A DNA stretch of 16,010 bases, taken from the NCBI GenBank assembly GCA_964486075.1, contig CAZALU010000073.1, positions 1 to 16,010 of the forward strand, in the 5' to 3' direction. Positions within the stretch are counted from its first letter, which is position 1. Each line of letters starts with the position of its first letter. This stretch comes from JAHIJO01 sp964486075. Its GTDB lineage: Bacteria > Verrucomicrobiota > Kiritimatiellia > JAAZAB01. Below the pieces are notes generated by a model, which was not told the origin of the DNA, did not search any database, and saw nothing but the letters and a program-made list of their open reading frames with translations. Made by a program: the position numbers and the translations under genes. Below, one piece after another: positions 6,519 to 14,155 of the stretch.

Positions 6519-6560
6519 TTTTGACAGGATTACAGGATGACATCTTGTTTTCTGTCAAAA
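6519..6560. repeat. Inverted repeat TTTTGACAG/CTGTCAAAA with ACAGGAT motif
   Basis: TTTTGACAG (6519-6527) and CTGTCAAAA (6552-6560) are perfect inverse copies around ATTACAGGATGACATC-type sequence. The GACAGGATTACAGGAT pattern is of a kind found repeatedly between genes in many environmental genomes. It overlaps the candidate promoter for the transporter gene. Confidence 0.45.
6529..6558 (-). promoter_or_regulatory. Sigma70-like promoter candidate for the CstA-family gene
   Basis: On the minus strand TTGACA (6558-6553) is followed, after 18 bases, by TGTAAT (6534-6529), about 65 bases before the chosen start at 6464. The -35 box is a consensus match; the -10 is 4-5 of 6. Because the boxes fall within a repetitive palindrome, coincidence is possible. 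Confidence 0.45.
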
Positions 6561-6643
6561 TTCCTTCGGATGGCTTAATGGTTACGGAAAAACTGAAAAG
6601 CAAATAAATCTACAATCGCGGCGCCGATCGATCAAGCCTTGAA

Positions 6644-7504
6644 TCACCGCGTAATTTGAGTTTTGAATGGCCGGTACCAGCGGGAGAAGGCGGCCGGGCA
6701 GGAAAAGCCCAGCTCCGCGGAGATGGCCTTGAGCGGCACACCGTTAGCACACAGTGCCACGACTTTGCGTCGCCGGGCCTGGTTCACGTAAGCGTGGACT
6801 GTCCGGCCGGTGTGGCGCCGGAAAATACGCAGGAAGTGGAAGTTGCTGTACCCGGCGATTTGGGCCAGGTGATCCAGGCTGGCCCCGGCGCCGCCTGTTT
6901 CCATGATCTGCCGGCAAATGGCGTTTATTTTCTGTTTTTGCACCGCATCACGCTGATCGGCTGGCTGCTGCCGATAGCCTTCTTCCATCAGGGCCGCAAC
7001 GATATTTATCAGCGTTGCCCAGCAGCGCAAGCGGATGAAATGCGGCGGAAGCGCCGGTTCGGATGCCGGGCAGGTTTCCTGGCGCTTTAAGGCTTTGCCA
7101 TCCATCTCGATCAGGCATTGCAGGTTGCCACCGGAGCGAATGCGCCCTGCGCGAATCGCCACGATTCTGGCCATGACCTTGTCCTGAATGAAGGAAATCC
7201 ACAGGTGCCTAAGGGGAGGGGCCCAGGGCGGATAAGCAACATCGTGAGCCCGGTCCGGCTCAAATATAAAAACCGATCCTGGTCGGCATGGATAAATTTG
7301 GCCTTCAATGCCATAAACCGTCTGACCGGCCAGGGCGATCATCGCTTCCGCATAGGTATGCGTATGCTGGTGGCGCCGCATCCAACGCTGGTAACGGGGC
7401 AACGGATCAGCGGGTGTGGTCGCGAACGACGGCCCAGCTAGCCGCCAGCGGCGTGGATCAGCCAAAACGGCCAGGTCGGGCTCTGTAAAATATCTGTTTT
7501 GCAT
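6644..7504 (-). CDS. AraC-family transcriptional regulator with cupin sensor domain
   Basis: A 286-residue regulator. The N-terminal region has a cupin-like AraC-binding pattern: HQHTHTYAEAMIALAGQ (about 45-61), then GIEGQIYPCRPGSVFIFEPDRAHD (65-88), expected to bind a sugar or related ligand. The C-terminal two-helix-turn-helix domain spans about 190-284: first HTH SLDHLAQIAGYSNFHFLRIF, second GVPLKAISAELGFSCPAAFS. The gene is divergent from the large secreted protein gene, sharing a 168-bp AT-rich intergenic region, so it is a natural candidate regulator of that gene and perhaps of the sugar-related genes beyond. The ribosome-binding site is weak. The effector is unknown. Confidence 0.92.
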   Translation of the reverse strand: MQNRYFTEPDLAVLADPRRWRLAGPSFATTPADPLPRYQRWMRRHQHTHTYAEAMIALAGQTVYGIEGQIYPCRPGSVFIFEPDRAHDVAYPPWAPPLRHLWISFIQDKVMARIVAIRAGRIRSGGNLQCLIEMDGKALKRQETCPASEPALPPHFIRLRCWATLINIVAALMEEGYRQQPADQRDAVQKQKINAICRQIMETGGAGASLDHLAQIAGYSNFHFLRIFRRHTGRTVHAYVNQARRRKVVALCANGVPLKAISAELGFSCPAAFSRWYRPFKTQITR

Positions 7505-7672
7505 GACAATAAAAGTTAATTCATTAGCAATTTTGATTACTTGAATTCATCAATAATTATGATAGGAATAGACAGCAATCGCAAGCCTTAAGATTATAAA
7601 ATTCGCTTGTTCATAAAAACACCACGTTTTTAAGCACGACAAGTACGGTATACTATCAAAACAAGGAGTCAG
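7505..7672. promoter_or_regulatory. Divergent promoter/operator region for AraC regulator and secreted protein
   Basis: This 168-bp AT-rich region separates two divergent genes. On the plus strand TATACT (7649-7654) is a good -10 box with only a weak T-rich -35 (about 7626-7632), which suits an activator-dependent promoter. Inverted pairs include TGAATTCA near 7543-7550 and GCAAGC..GCTTGT around 7584-7615, possible regulator sites. AAGGAG lies just before the ATG at 7673. The assignment of AraC binding here is inference. Confidence 0.5.
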
Positions 7673-10600
7673 ATGAAAAATATATTACACTGCTGTTTCC
7701 TGTTTGCAGTCGGATTGTGCATCGCACCCATATCCGGACCGGCCGCCGAAGATCAAGGCTTGGCCTACACAAACAGGCCTCTGCAGCGAGGCCCGGCGGA
7801 GCCAATACTGTCCTCGATCACGATTCTGCAGGTGGACAAAGCGCCGGTCGTGGACGGGATCCTGGATGATCCCTGCTGGACCAAGGCCCATGAATCTCAG
7901 GTCTTCACCGACGAATACTCGTTCCCGGTCAAGCTCAAGACCACGTTCAAGATTTGCCAAAAGGATGATGTGATCTATCTGGCCATCCGGGCCGGTTACG
8001 ACGAGAAGGGCGCCACGCAGACCGGCGGACCGGTAAAACATGACGGTGCCCTCTGGAACGGGGAGCAAATCGAAATATTCATGGATCCTGACAACGAGGA
8101 CACGCCCGGCTACTACCAGTTCGTGCTGACGCCGTTCGACGATACCGGCGACATTTACAACAACGAGCCGCGCGATCCGGAACTGCGCTGGGAGCCGAAA
8201 TACCTGGTCAAAAGCAAGTGGACGGAGAAGGAATGGACGGTCGAGTACGGGATTCCGTTTTCCGCATTCAATTTTACCAAGAATATCTACGAGAACTTCG
8301 GGTTGAATGTACACCGCGTGGACGTCGTTTATGGGGGTGTGGCGGCCTGGTCGCCGGGGCACTCGGAAGGATTTCACTTCCCTCACAAGTTCGGGGAGGC
8401 GCGCGGGTTAAAAGGCAAGTCGGTGGTATCGAACGAACCGGGCCGGTTCCGTTCGCCGCAGTTGAAGATCAACGACCGGGTCATCAAGGCCCAGGCCAAT
8501 CCGTCGCTCATTCCCGAGAAGACGACGTCCCTGGTGGCGGGTCCAGAGGTCAAGGTCTCGGGCGGTTTGGCGGGCATAACTTTCGAAGTGAATACACGTA
8601 CCGACGTGGCGGTATGGATTGAGGACGCCAAGGGCGAGCAGGTGCGGCACCTGGCGGCGGGAATGCTGGGAAACAATCCGCCGGCGCCGCTGAAGAAGGA
8701 CTCGCTCAAGCAGAGCCTTACTTGGGATTATCTGAACGATTTCGGCAAGAAAGTTCCCGTCGGCGCCTACAAGGTCAAGGTGGGGGTGGGCTCCAAGGCT
8801 ACGCTGGACAAGGAAATCGGACGAAACACCGCGCCACATGAGATCAATGGCGTAGCCGTGGATGACAAGGGTTTCATCTACACGTACGAGGGCCATCTGG
8901 ATCAATGGTCGCGCATTAAGAAGTACGATTACAACGGCAAGTTCGCGTCCATGCTGCTGCCGCCGCCGGCGGACGTGGCGGTTGAGAAACTCAAGGGTTT
9001 GAACATAATCGACTTCGGGACGGACGGCCAGGCGCGATTCGGGGGCCGGGAGCTGGCGGAGACCATGCCCCACCTGGAACAGCCATATCCGCAGACGCTG
9101 CTGGTCAACAGCAAAGGGCAGATTATTTTTTCCGGATGCGAATATCAGGGTGGACCGGGGCGCTTTTACAAGATCAATGCCGACGGCAGTCTGCCGGAGG
9201 ATTTTATTGGTCCATATCTTAAGGATATCAACTGGCTGTTGTTTTACGAGTGCTGGGCCAAGCGTTTTCATTTCGCGCTCGACCCCCTGGACGAGGACGT
9301 TATTTATCTGAGCGGTTTAAAGGAAATTCATCGCGCGGAATCCTCTGGGTCCCTGGACAACCAGGAGGTGATTCCCGGCATGCGCGAAACCTTCTATAAC
9401 GCGGTCTGTCGGATTCGGTGGGGCAAGGACGCTCCGCTTGAGACTTTCGCGGGTAAACGGAATATCAGCGGCACGGCTGGTTCGGACAAGCCCGGAGAGT
9501 TCATGGATCCGCAGGGCATCGCCTTCGACAAGGAGAACAACCTCTGGGTCTGCGACCGCCGCAACAACCGCATCCAGATCTTCGACCATGCCGGCAAGTT
9601 CTTGCGCCAGGTTCCGCACCACGAGCCGTATGAGATTCAGATCAGCAAGAAGACCGGCCGGATTTATGTGCTGGGCTTCCCGCCGACCAACACGCTCCCC
9701 CCCAATATGACGTTAGCCGACTTTGGGTGGCCAAAGAATCAAATCCCAAAATTGTATACGACCTTTGGCACACTCACGATCTACGACTCAGGGACGAAGC
9801 CGCATGTGCTGGCTCAAACCAACCTGCTTGGTGCTTGTAACTACTGGTGGGATATGGCCCTGGACGATTCCGGGAAGAAGCCCGCGTTGGTGCTGTCTTG
9901 GACTGGCCCGGCTATGCTTGAAGAACGCAGCATCCGCGTCCCCAATACATCCAAGGAGGCCTATAGAATTATACGCGTTACGGATTTGGGAGATTGCTTC
10001 TCCGCGCCGGAGGTGATTCTTGGCAAGGAGCCCCCGCCAACTTACTACCGGATCGCGGCCGGCTGGGAATCAGATATAATTTGCGCGGGGTCCAGCTGGT
10101 TCGATGCCAACAGCGGTCGTTATCTGGGACAACGCGAGTTCGGCAAGGAAGTGATGGCCGCGCGGGATGGCCGTTGGGTGACGCGCGAGGGGTTTGGCGG
10201 CGAAACCCTGTCAGTTTTCCCGGAAGCCTGGGCGACGAATCCGGCCATTCCGGCCCTGACTAACTGGCCGCTAGTTCCATTCTCCATGACGCGGGCCGGG
10301 GAGCGCGGCTACTACGTGGCGCCCAACAGCGACGTCTACGTGGCGCGGTATTACAATTGGACCCATAGCTTCGGGGCGCGGGCCGGACTGGAAGGTTCCG
10401 ATCACCATGTGGCCATCGATCATTACAGCATTGACGGCCAACTGATCGGGAAGAGGGTGGTCTATGAACTGTCAGGCGGAGCGCATTCGCCGGTGGTTGA
10501 CATCAAGGGTAATATCTACGTCTGCGACAACTTTGGCCGCAAGCTCGGGCAGTTCTACGAGGACGACATTGCCGCCAACATGCCATCCTGGGCGCCGGAT

Positions 10601-11296
10601 TACCATATTAGCGCGGCCGAGTGGGACACCTTGCGCAGCGGCAAAACGTTGTACGCCGGCTACCGGAAGTTCGTCCAGAATCCACTCTTCCGTCAGGTCG
10701 GGGCCATTTATAAGTTCAGCCCCAAGGGGGGCGGTTTGTTGTGGCGGGCGGGGCAGGGCGAATACAAGCCGTTCTGGCCCCAGACCAACGCGGTCGGTGA
10801 GGTGACGTATCCGGACTGGGACTATCCCTTCAAACCCAAGCCCACTACTCCCGCCACCCATTGGTCGTCCACCTGGTCGACGACCAGCGACGGACGGGAA
10901 GGGCTGTTCCCGGCTTGGATGGACGGTGTGGAATGGGAATTCCTGGGAGCGAGCCCGGCGCCCGGCCGCTTCACCAAGGGCCACGATGGCTGTATCTGCT
11001 TCAATCTACGTTTCTGTGCCGATGATTTCGGGCGCACCTATGTGCCGGCCGCGCATCGCAACACGATCCGGATGATCGACACGGCCGGCAATGAGATCCT
11101 GCGGATTGGGCGCTACGGCAACCTGGATTCCGGACCCGACGGGCGGCTGAAGGAGCCGAACATTCCCCTGCGCTACCCGACGGCCACGGCACTCTCTAAA
11201 CGCTATCTCTACGTGGTTGAGAACGACATCGTCCGCGTTTTACGCATCAAAATGGGTTACGAACAGGAGCTGGACGCCAAGGTAGACGTGCGCTGA
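7673..11296 (+). CDS. Large secreted CBM9-like / FlgD-like / NHL-propeller protein
   Basis: A 1207-residue exported protein. A signal peptide is visible (MKNILHCCFLFAVGLC.., probable cleavage near GPAA-E, about residue 25). Residues 49-237 form a CBM9/DOMON-like beta sandwich (VDGILDDPCWTKAHE, then GEQIEIFMDPDN and the YGIPFSAFNF strand). Residues 300-380 look like a FlgD Ig-like domain (FEVNTRTDVAVWIEDAKGEQ..GAYKVKV). The rest carries NHL-type propeller repeats, clearest at 607-645 (PGEFMDPQGIAFDKENNLWV), with further blades near 931-965 and 1114-1200. No catalytic motif, anchor or sorting signal is seen. AAGGAG precedes the ATG. Its place beside an AraC regulator and sugar genes suggests binding of an extracellular glycan; the ligand is unknown. 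Confidence 0.85.
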   Translation: MKNILHCCFLFAVGLCIAPISGPAAEDQGLAYTNRPLQRGPAEPILSSITILQVDKAPVVDGILDDPCWTKAHESQVFTDEYSFPVKLKTTFKICQKDDVIYLAIRAGYDEKGATQTGGPVKHDGALWNGEQIEIFMDPDNEDTPGYYQFVLTPFDDTGDIYNNEPRDPELRWEPKYLVKSKWTEKEWTVEYGIPFSAFNFTKNIYENFGLNVHRVDVVYGGVAAWSPGHSEGFHFPHKFGEARGLKGKSVVSNEPGRFRSPQLKINDRVIKAQANPSLIPEKTTSLVAGPEVKVSGGLAGITFEVNTRTDVAVWIEDAKGEQVRHLAAGMLGNNPPAPLKKDSLKQSLTWDYLNDFGKKVPVGAYKVKVGVGSKATLDKEIGRNTAPHEINGVAVDDKGFIYTYEGHLDQWSRIKKYDYNGKFASMLLPPPADVAVEKLKGLNIIDFGTDGQARFGGRELAETMPHLEQPYPQTLLVNSKGQIIFSGCEYQGGPGRFYKINADGSLPEDFIGPYLKDINWLLFYECWAKRFHFALDPLDEDVIYLSGLKEIHRAESSGSLDNQEVIPGMRETFYNAVCRIRWGKDAPLETFAGKRNISGTAGSDKPGEFMDPQGIAFDKENNLWVCDRRNNRIQIFDHAGKFLRQVPHHEPYEIQISKKTGRIYVLGFPPTNTLPPNMTLADFGWPKNQIPKLYTTFGTLTIYDSGTKPHVLAQTNLLGACNYWWDMALDDSGKKPALVLSWTGPAMLEERSIRVPNTSKEAYRIIRVTDLGDCFSAPEVILGKEPPPTYYRIAAGWESDIICAGSSWFDANSGRYLGQREFGKEVMAARDGRWVTREGFGGETLSVFPEAWATNPAIPALTNWPLVPFSMTRAGERGYYVAPNSDVYVARYYNWTHSFGARAGLEGSDHHVAIDHYSIDGQLIGKRVVYELSGGAHSPVVDIKGNIYVCDNFGRKLGQFYEDDIAANMPSWAPDYHISAAEWDTLRSGKTLYAGYRKFVQNPLFRQVGAIYKFSPKGGGLLWRAGQGEYKPFWPQTNAVGEVTYPDWDYPFKPKPTTPATHWSSTWSTTSDGREGLFPAWMDGVEWEFLGASPAPGRFTKGHDGCICFNLRFCADDFGRTYVPAAHRNTIRMIDTAGNEILRIGRYGNLDSGPDGRLKEPNIPLRYPTATALSKRYLYVVENDIVRVLRIKMGYEQELDAKVDVR

Positions 11297-11346
11297 GGCT
11301 GTTGGGCTTTGGCTGCAAGCCCGAAATATTATCGATAGGAGGGCTT

Positions 11347-11715
11347 ATGCCGAATCGATTATACCTGTTCTTTAGAATTGCAATCCGGGTTTGGGCGATA
11401 GCTTACGTTTTTGCCGGGAGTGTTTCGGCGACGGAGTACTACGTAACGCCAAGTGGTGCGGGCGCCGCCAATGGGGTCAACTGGCATAATGCTATCAGCA
11501 ACATTCAGGCTGCCATCGATTTGGCTACGACCGATGGCGATACGATCTACATGCAATATGGCGCTTGGTCGAATGCCGTTACGCTTGTGGTCTCGAACAA
11601 ACCGGGCGTGAATTTCAGGGGCGGCTGTAACGGTTTGGCGGGGGGGAGTTCCAATGAGTACTCTGGCACGAACAGCACTCTAACCAGGACCGGCGGGGAG
11701 ATACGGATTGTCTAA
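11347..11715 (+). CDS. Short secreted protein, apparent truncated parallel beta-helix (pectate-lyase-like) N-terminus
   Basis: A 122-residue product starting MPNRLYLFFRIAIRV, preceded by AGGAGG at 11338-11343. The signal peptide likely ends after GSVSA. The mature part begins TEYYVTPSGAGAANGVNWHN, then SNIQAAIDLATTDGDTIYMQ, the standard N-terminal cap of secreted right-handed beta-helix proteins, which normally run for several hundred residues. Here the frame stops at GEIRIV, before any helix rungs could form a complete domain. It is probably a remnant, fused by deletion to the DNA just before the next gene; a functional short protein is less likely. It lies 50 bp after the NHL protein gene and 40 bp before the next start, so they may share a transcript. 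Confidence 0.6.
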   Translation: MPNRLYLFFRIAIRVWAIAYVFAGSVSATEYYVTPSGAGAANGVNWHNAISNIQAAIDLATTDGDTIYMQYGAWSNAVTLVVSNKPGVNFRGGCNGLAGGSSNEYSGTNSTLTRTGGEIRIV

Positions 11716-11755
11716 AATTGTTGAGCTTATATACCCAAACGAAAGGTTCAGAGAA

Positions 11756-13711
11756 ATGGACAATAAGAAAATTAAGGTTTTCGACACCGACAAGCGCATT
11801 CGCCTGGGCATCTGGGGCTTGGGCCGCGGCGTACATTCGTTTGAATCCTTCAAGCCCCTGAATATCGACGTGGTTGCCGGTTGCGATTACAACGAACACA
11901 TGCGCAAGAATTTCCTGGAAATCAATCCGGGCGCTTTCGTCACGGCGGATGCCGAGGAATTCCTGAAGCACGATTTTGACGCCGTCCTGCTGGCGACATT
12001 TTTCATGAACCACACTGGCGATGCCATCCGCTGCCTGCGGTCCGGCAAGCATGTGTTGTCCGAGGTGGCCTCCTTCTTTACCATGGCCGAGGGGGTTCAG
12101 TTGGTGGAGGAGGTCGAGCGCAGCGGGTTGGTCTATAACCAGGCGGAAAATTGTCCCTTTTCGGCAGCCAACATGTACCTGGCGCGCAAGTGGCGGGAGG
12201 GACTGTTTGGCGATTTGATGTACGCCGAATCAGAATACTTGCTTGAATTCCGGAATTTGATGTACATGTATATTGACGGTCTGCCGATTCGGCCCGGCAA
12301 CACGGTTCATTCCTGGCGTAGCTGGCTTCATTTTCACTACTATTGCACCCATTCCTTGGGACCGCTGATGTTCATCACCGGCGCGCGCCCGACGCGGGTT
12401 GTGGCCTTGCCGGCCAAACACAGTCTGCCGGGCTGCATCTCTCCCGGCAAGGACGGGATTGCCCCGTCGTTGATCAACATGGATAATGGAGCCGTGGTTC
12501 GCAATCTGATGGGCATGACCACCAACAATTCCTTTGTCCAGCGGCTCTGGGGTACGCTGGGCTCGGCCGAGATGAATATTGGAAAACCCCTACAGTTGCG
12601 GCTGGGCGGAGGCGGCGCCTCGCCCAAGTTCGAGGTGATTCCTAAATGGGACCAACTGGGGGAGCTGGCGGAGCCCACGGGCCATGGCGGTGGAGATTTC
12701 TGGACGCTCTATTATTTCGCCCGCCAGATTTTGACCGCTGAGAAGGCGCCGTTCGATCTCTACAGCTCATGTGATGTGACCATCCCGGGCATCCTGGCTT
12801 ATCGCTCCGCGCTGGAAGGCGGCCAGCCCTACGCTGTGCCGGATTTCCGCGACAAGTCCGAGCGCGAAAAATATCGGGACGACGATTGGCGCCCGCCAGT
12901 CTATGACCACAAAAACGGGGTGTTTCCCGCCGGCGCCGATTTTAAACTGACCGGACAGTTCACCAGCGTTATTACGGAACTCATCTGGAAAGCTCAGCTT
13001 TACCGGCAGTACGCGGACTGGAAAAAGGTGCGCGACGATATGGTCTCGCCTGTGGAGAGCCTGAATCTGCTGGGTGTGCTGATCGGAAGTTTCACTCAGT
13101 TGCGTGAGGCCTATACCCAGGCCAGGAAAATTGTCGATGCCTATCCGCAGAGCGACGGGGCACATGCGCTGGGCGAATGGCTAGAACTTGGCGAGGAGCG
13201 GATCGTCATGGCGCCCGGCTACCTAGCGAAGCTCAAGCACGAGATGACGCAAGGGCTGCGCAAATATCCGCAAGTATTGGAAGCGCGGGCCAGCGGCCTG
13301 TTGCCCAGCACTGGACGGATTGCCGCTGCCCGGTTCCCCGCCGGGAAAATTGTCTGGCGCAAGCTGCAGCCAATACCGGATCGGGACGGTTCTTCCCTGG
13401 ATATTCGACCGATCCATGAGCAAGGCAGCGGTCTGGTGTATGTGAAATGCGCGGTCGGCGTTCCGGACGGGCTCCGGTCCGGCACGGTGGAATATCGCGC
13501 CTCTAGCACAGGAATGGTCAAGGTGTGGCTGAATCGCGAGGTGGTGTTTTGCGAGAGTGGGCCCGCCGGAATTGTTGAGCCGCGTCCGCGCCGGCAAATA
13601 CCGGTCACTTGGCGGCGGGGCCGCAATGAGTTTGTTTTCGCCATCGACACCAACGGCGGCAAAGCCTGGGGAGTCGTGCTTTGTCTGCCGCCGGCATTGT
13701 TGATGCTCTAA
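11756..13711 (+). CDS. Gfo/Idh/MocA-family protein, GH109-like, with C-terminal beta-sandwich extension
   Basis: A 651-residue cytoplasmic-looking protein. The N-terminal Rossmann fold has GIWGLGRG (18-25) and an acidic residue after strand two (Asp44), favouring NAD(H). The usual EKP motif is SEVA (102-105), lacking the oxidoreductase lysine. Together with AENCPF..GLFGDLMYAESEYL and YYCTHSLGPL (195-204), this resembles GH109 NAD-dependent glycosidases more than dehydrogenases. After about residue 400 comes a helical region, then a sandwich (529-651) with VKVWLNREVVF and WRRGRNEFVFAIDTNGG, like an accessory carbohydrate-binding module. ATG at 11756 is chosen over an upstream TTG because AAAGG lies 9 bases before it. 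The following sugar aminotransferase gene suggests an amino-sugar substrate. The activity is inferred. Confidence 0.83.
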   Translation: MDNKKIKVFDTDKRIRLGIWGLGRGVHSFESFKPLNIDVVAGCDYNEHMRKNFLEINPGAFVTADAEEFLKHDFDAVLLATFFMNHTGDAIRCLRSGKHVLSEVASFFTMAEGVQLVEEVERSGLVYNQAENCPFSAANMYLARKWREGLFGDLMYAESEYLLEFRNLMYMYIDGLPIRPGNTVHSWRSWLHFHYYCTHSLGPLMFITGARPTRVVALPAKHSLPGCISPGKDGIAPSLINMDNGAVVRNLMGMTTNNSFVQRLWGTLGSAEMNIGKPLQLRLGGGGASPKFEVIPKWDQLGELAEPTGHGGGDFWTLYYFARQILTAEKAPFDLYSSCDVTIPGILAYRSALEGGQPYAVPDFRDKSEREKYRDDDWRPPVYDHKNGVFPAGADFKLTGQFTSVITELIWKAQLYRQYADWKKVRDDMVSPVESLNLLGVLIGSFTQLREAYTQARKIVDAYPQSDGAHALGEWLELGEERIVMAPGYLAKLKHEMTQGLRKYPQVLEARASGLLPSTGRIAAARFPAGKIVWRKLQPIPDRDGSSLDIRPIHEQGSGLVYVKCAVGVPDGLRSGTVEYRASSTGMVKVWLNREVVFCESGPAGIVEPRPRRQIPVTWRRGRNEFVFAIDTNGGKAWGVVLCLPPALLML

Positions 13712-13738
13712 TTTAATGCAGAGGAATTTCAATCTTTT

Positions 13739-13793
13739 GTAGCCGCGCACGTTGGGCGCGGTCTGCGGATCCGGCCCCAGCGTGGGCGGCTAC
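13739..13793. repeat. Pair of GTAGCCG-type elements, head to head
   Basis: GTAGCC (13739-13744) and GGCTAC (13788-13793) bound a 55-bp segment. The left half reads GTAGCCGCGCACGTTGGGCG and the inverse of the right half GTAGCCGCCCACGCTGGGGC, so the halves are homologous copies in opposite orientation. Another single copy is at 2677-2701. Confidence 0.6.
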
Positions 13794-13803
13794 CGTAAAA
13801 GTC

Positions 13804-13818
13804 GCCCCGCTGCGGGGC
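13804..13818. repeat. Hairpin GCCCCGC-T-GCGGGGC
   Basis: A perfect 7-bp stem around one base, 93 bp after the end of the GH109-like gene. It is followed by CTAATTTAA rather than a T-tract, so it is a weak terminator candidate for that gene. Confidence 0.45.
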
Positions 13819-13851
13819 CTAATTTAACGAAGATAAATTTCAAAAAGGTAG

Positions 13852-13872
13852 GGCGCGCTCGCCGAGCGCGCC
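13852..13872 (+). repeat. GTAGGG-type hairpin element
   Basis: GGCGCGCTC (13852-13860) and GAGCGCGCC (13864-13872) form a perfect 9-bp stem with a GCC loop, preceded by GTA. The layout GTAGGG-stem-CTC/GAG-stem-CCGC matches the elements at 13965-14052 and, on the minus strand, 4597-4624. Confidence 0.6.
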
Positions 13873-13889
13873 GCACACGATTACCAGCG

Positions 13890-13908
13890 GCGGTTTCGGC
13901 GAAACCGC
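13890..13908. repeat. Hairpin GCGGTTTC-GGC-GAAACCGC
   Basis: A perfect 8-bp stem with a 3-base GGC loop, 18 bp after the previous hairpin. The loop-closing TTC/GAA layout resembles the neighbouring CTC/GAG element. No T-tract follows. Confidence 0.55.
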
Positions 13909-13943
13909 ACTAGCTAGGGACAAAGGCGCTTAGCCTAAAACCA

Positions 13944-14071
13944 GAGGCTCTTGAAGCCCCCTGCTGAAGACGGCCACGACGAGGCGTGGCCCTCCATGAG
14001 TCACGCTAACGAACTGGTTTAGAACTGGAGGGACGCGCTCCGTCGCGTCCGCAGGGGGGTGCAAGAGCCTC
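13944..14071. repeat. REPIN-like composite: two homologous GGAGGG elements in inverted orientation
   Basis: Outer arms GAGGCTCTTGAAGCCCCCTG (from 13944) and the inverse GCAGGGGGGTGCAAGAGCCT (from 14051) match almost throughout. Inside each arm is a hairpin: GGCCACG..CGTGGCC near 13972-13991 and GGACGCG..CGCGTCC near 14031-14050. Read in the same direction, both halves go TGGAGGG, variable stem, CTCcGTCG-like loop, stem complement, then GCAGGGGG..CAAGAGCCTC. The stems differ in sequence but each remains paired. No RAYT-type transposase is in the window. Confidence 0.65.
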
Positions 14072-14088
14072 ACCAGAAAAGCAGTTCT

Positions 14089-14118
14089 TTGGACAGTCAA
14101 GTCCATTCGTGGTATAGT
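14089..14118 (+). promoter_or_regulatory. Sigma70-like promoter for the aminotransferase gene
   Basis: TTGGAC (14089-14094), an 18-base spacer and TATAGT (14113-14118) lie 38 bases upstream of the start codon. A loose inverted repeat GTATA..TATAC (14112-14134) spans the -10 box and the start-proximal leader, a possible repressor site, though that is weak. Confidence 0.55.
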
Positions 14119-14155
14119 ATCGCGTTTGATATACGTCACAGCAAGGAGGAGAACC

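Larger units (their letters stand above)
13712..14155. other. Intergenic hairpin cluster before the aminotransferase gene
   Basis: This 444-bp region has no credible ORF. It contains at least six separate inverted repeats (described individually) and ends with a good sigma70-like promoter and strong ribosome site for the 14156 gene. The dense packing suggests repeated insertion of palindromic elements. Confidence 0.6.

Noticed and set aside
7685..8386. 233-codon open frame, minus strand, and other long antisense frames within 7685-9622
   Set aside because: They are antisense shadows of the strongly coding 7673-11296 gene, whose domains are recognisable.
13739..14071. CRISPR-like array
   Set aside because: The repeats are palindromes of differing sequence and irregular spacing, without unique spacers between identical repeats, and no cas gene is near.
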